Positions 61,960 to 64,000 of a stretch of DNA of 64,000 nucleotides are shown here, piece by piece. The stretch is taken from positions 290,065-354,064 of the forward strand of contig JBMFOU010000001.1 in the NCBI GenBank assembly GCA_049969475.1, written 5' to 3'. The notes under the pieces were generated by a model that did no database searches, was not told where the DNA came from, and saw only the letters and a list, made by a program, of their open reading frames with translations. This DNA is from UBA2030 sp049969475 (GTDB lineage Bacteria > Bacteroidota > Bacteroidia > Bacteroidales > TTA-H9). Each line of letters opens with the position of its first letter. Within the stretch, counting starts at the first letter, position 1. The translations under genes and the position numbers were made by a program.

Positions 61960-62668
61960 AATGATGCTTGCAGGCGAGTTGAATCAGGACGAAACGACCC
62001 GTCTCGAGCAAGAATTGCAACGCAGTCCTGAGTTGAGGAAAGAAAAACAATTACGTATCTTTGTAGATGAAGTTCTAAGCGATGTTGAAATGATTTCTTT
62101 CCGGCAAAATATGGAGCGCATAGCGCAGGAAGAGCGCGCCTACCGAAAACCTTTGGGCATGCCGGTGAGGAGGAAGTGGTATATTGCTGCAGCCGCCATC
62201 TCGGTTGTCTTGGTTTCGGGTCTTGCCGCACTTTTTCTTCTGCGTATGCCACCCACGCCCGAGGAGATTTATCGGAATTATTACCAAACTGCAAAGCCCA
62301 TTATGCTGGCCCGTTCAGCTCAAAACTTGCCGGGGGATACTTTCAACAAGGACCTTCAAATTTTTGCTAATGGCAACTATGCTGAAGCCTCTCGACGCCT
62401 AATGCGTTATACTTCGAATCCAGCGGCCATGTTTTATGCTGCTATTGCTTTGATGGAAACCGGGCAGTTTAACCAGGCTGAAACTCTACTGAAAAGTATT
62501 GCCAACGATCCTACTAACCTATTTGCCGATCAGGCACAATGGTACCTCGGCCTTTGCTTGCTTATGAACAAAAAAACGGATGAGGCCAAAGGCGTGTTCG
62601 GAAAGATTTCTGCCTCGCAAAGTCTTTACAACGACAAAGCCATTGAAATTTTGAAAAAACTTAATTGA
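61934..62668 (+). CDS. Putative anti-sigma-like membrane protein with TPR-like periplasmic domain
   Basis: 244 residues, function inferred. Residues 1-80 are a soluble helical region (MMLAGELNQDETTRLEQELQ, SPELRKEKQL) resembling the cytosolic anti-sigma part of Bacteroidota regulators. One membrane helix follows at ~84-105 (WYIAAAAISVVLVSGLAALF). A periplasmic region with TPR-like helices comes next (GNYAEASRRLMRY, AIALMETGQFNQAETLLKSI, QAQWYLGLCLLMNKKTDEAK). The ATG at 61934 overlaps the sigma gene by 26 bases. The 3' end overlaps the convergent CHAT gene by 8 bases. Confidence 0.75.
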   Translation: MNEWGEKIEMMLAGELNQDETTRLEQELQRSPELRKEKQLRIFVDEVLSDVEMISFRQNMERIAQEERAYRKPLGMPVRRKWYIAAAAISVVLVSGLAALFLLRMPPTPEEIYRNYYQTAKPIMLARSAQNLPGDTFNKDLQIFANGNYAEASRRLMRYTSNPAAMFYAAIALMETGQFNQAETLLKSIANDPTNLFADQAQWYLGLCLLMNKKTDEAKGVFGKISASQSLYNDKAIEILKKLN

Positions 62669-64000
62669 CCTTCAGGCGCTTATTGCGCTTTGTCTTCCAA
62701 ATCATACCGGCCAGAAGAACTACTCCCGTTGCCAGCAGCACCAGGAAACCCCATCTGGCCGGTTGTTCTATTTTTATTATTTTGCTTTGTCCTACAAATC
62801 CATAAGGTGACCAGAAGTAGGGGTGGGCCTTCAGCCGATCGGCATCTCTGAGGTATTCCCTTTGTGATTCCCACAAGGCCTCATCGGCCGGGATGCCCCT
62901 CATCAGTTTCCGATAAAACCGTTGTACAATGTCGCTACCAATATTATCGTCAACCTCCCACAACGTAGCTAACACGCTGGGAATACCTGCATAGAAAAAT
63001 CCCCGGGCCAGATTAAACACCCCTTCCCCTGCCATCGCATTTCCTGTCCCCGAGTTGCAACTGTTGAGTACTACTAAACTGGCCGGTAACGTCAGATTCG
63101 AAATTTCATACGTACTCATCAGATTGTCCTCAATGCTATCCGGCTGATTGTACATCACAAACTTGCTGAAAAAAGGGTTAAGCGTGTCTATCCAGGTATG
63201 GGTGGCCAGATGGATGATTCGGTAGTTGGGAGCCAATTGTTTGAAATTGGATTCGCTGGCTTTCTCTCTTTCAAAAAGATCTCCTCCCGTCATTCGTACA
63301 ATTTTCCGGGTTTCTTCCAGCGAATAAGGCAGATCTGGGAGGTTTTCAGGGTACAAATTTAGCCCACCTAACAGAGTTCCTGGGGTGCCCTTGAAAGTTA
63401 CAGGCGCGAAAGCTGCTACTTTATTAAACAATGTGTTCTTTTTCTCTGGAATAAGCAGATTGGTGGAAACGTAAGCGTATCTGATGCAATAGTCGTTCAT
63501 CAGGTATGGCAATTTACGGTAGTCTGGTATTTGTTGGTTTACTGTCTTTGATAGGAGCGCTTCGAAGGGGAGATGGCTGAGAATGCCTTCTGGAATAACT
63601 ATAATTTTAGGGGTTTGTAATAAGGCAGAATAAGGTTTTATTAAAATCTCGTAAAGCAAATAAGCGTGGTTGATAAAGGTATGATATTGGGTGTTGGCAT
63701 CCACCGTCAACCCTGCCTGAATTGCTGTTAAAAATTCAGGCACTGCAGAAAAGAAACAGGCCGGAGGCTTTTGCATAAATATGCTCAATCCTTGCTGATT
63801 AAGTATGAAAACATAAAGTGTGGAATCGCTCAGGGTATATTCGATAATGCTTTCAGCAGCCGAAATTGCATTTTGTAGGCTACTGATATCTATACCCTTA
63901 CCCTCGTATTTCCGGGCGTAATATGAAGGGTAATTTTTTTTGATTATCTGGATGTGCGATTCAAGCTCTCTTTCGAGTTTAAATATTTCTCCGTTCCATA
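62661..64000 (-). CDS. CHAT-domain protease, N-terminus beyond the window
   Basis: Caspase-like CHAT (HetF-associated) domain protein. The frame is open through the window edge, so the ATG at 63788 is internal. In the minus-strand reading the domain has IVIPEGILSHLPFEALL, the catalytic histidine in IHLATHTWIDT (codon 63198-63200) and the catalytic cysteine in VVLNSCNSGTG (codon 63056-63058). GVFNLARGFFYAGIPSVLAT is the classic CHAT core. A single membrane helix close to the C-terminus (WGFLVLLATGVVLLAGMIW) is followed by a basic tail, KTKRNKRLKVN. By the positive-inside rule the protease would face the periplasm. CHAT proteins of this kind usually have N-terminal TPRs, expected just outside the window. 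Confidence 0.9.
   Translation of the reverse strand, partial: WNGEIFKLERELESHIQIIKKNYPSYYARKYEGKGIDISSLQNAISAAESIIEYTLSDSTLYVFILNQQGLSIFMQKPPACFFSAVPEFLTAIQAGLTVDANTQYHTFINHAYLLYEILIKPYSALLQTPKIIVIPEGILSHLPFEALLSKTVNQQIPDYRKLPYLMNDYCIRYAYVSTNLLIPEKKNTLFNKVAAFAPVTFKGTPGTLLGGLNLYPENLPDLPYSLEETRKIVRMTGGDLFEREKASESNFKQLAPNYRIIHLATHTWIDTLNPFFSKFVMYNQPDSIEDNLMSTYEISNLTLPASLVVLNSCNSGTGNAMAGEGVFNLARGFFYAGIPSVLATLWEVDDNIGSDIVQRFYRKLMRGIPADEALWESQREYLRDADRLKAHPYFWSPYGFVGQSKIIKIEQPARWGFLVLLATGVVLLAGMIWKTKRNKRLKVN

Noticed and set aside
1..64000. Search by eye for CRISPR repeats, tRNA or rRNA genes, insertion sequences and prophage genes
   Set aside because: No regularly spaced repeats, cloverleaf-like tRNA sequence, transposase motif or phage structural gene was found. 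The only internal repeats are the NRPS modules and PKD domains within genes.

Overview
The window reads as a chromosomal segment of a member of the Bacteroidota, most likely an anaerobic or facultatively anaerobic relative of the Bacteroidales. Several things point there. LpxC is fused to FabZ, and DAHP synthase is fused to chorismate mutase. A TAnnTTTG -7 box lies in front of many genes. Proteins with type IX secretion sorting tails, a DUF5686 outer-membrane protein and an alginate-export-type porin are present. The G+C content looks moderate. No tRNA, rRNA, CRISPR array, insertion sequence or phage gene was seen; the segment is dense chromosomal DNA with a few accessory genes.

Layout. 1-5.1 kb: the end of thiL, uvrC, then the opposite-strand potassium-uptake pair trkA-trkH. 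5.3-13.3 kb: an alpha-2-macroglobulin-like lipoprotein with a thioester motif, followed by penicillin-binding protein 1C. 13.3-17.4 kb: lpxD, lpxC/fabZ, lpxA and rpsP, ending in a clear intrinsic terminator. 17.7-25.8 kb: surface and envelope genes (FISUMP-domain protein, DUF5686 protein, GH113-like glycosidase, M14 carboxypeptidase) with a MazG-type pyrophosphohydrolase and a single-domain response regulator. 25.8-27.0 kb: a glutamate/aspartate-type symporter. 27.2-36.1 kb: one very large nonribosomal peptide synthetase, A-T-C-A-T-C-A-T-TE, standing alone among housekeeping genes. 36.2-40.3 kb: mfd and a polyphosphate glucokinase. 40.4-44.9 kb: an ECF sigma factor, a protein with an inner-membrane segment and a beta-barrel-like end, and a six-PKD-domain surface protein, arranged as one operon. 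45.0-47.9 kb: DAHP synthase/chorismate mutase, fumC and an ArsC-family protein. 48.2-52.8 kb: a secreted M1 aminopeptidase and a cysteine desulfurase-SelD fusion. 52.8-57.5 kb: an operon of a NamZ-type exo-muramidase, a sodium:solute symporter and a GT-C-like membrane protein. 57.7-61.1 kb: a frameshifted porin, nrfH and nrfA, for dissimilatory nitrite reduction to ammonium. 61.2-64.0 kb: a second ECF sigma factor, a membrane protein with an anti-sigma-like N-terminus and TPR-like end, and a convergent CHAT-domain protease that runs off the window.

How the genes fit together. The lipid A block and the macroglobulin/PBP1C pair both serve the cell envelope. NrfHA gives respiratory ammonification of nitrite, probably with the upstream porin as the outer-membrane entry route. 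The NamZ operon suggests scavenging of peptidoglycan amino sugars. Two separate ECF sigma/membrane-partner loci suggest regulated envelope or surface responses. The parts most likely to be new are the orphan tripeptide synthetase (third residue predicted glycine, second probably basic), the ECF/TPR/CHAT locus with a predicted periplasmic protease domain, and the cysteine desulfurase-SelD fusion. All calls come from reading the sequence alone. No database search was run.
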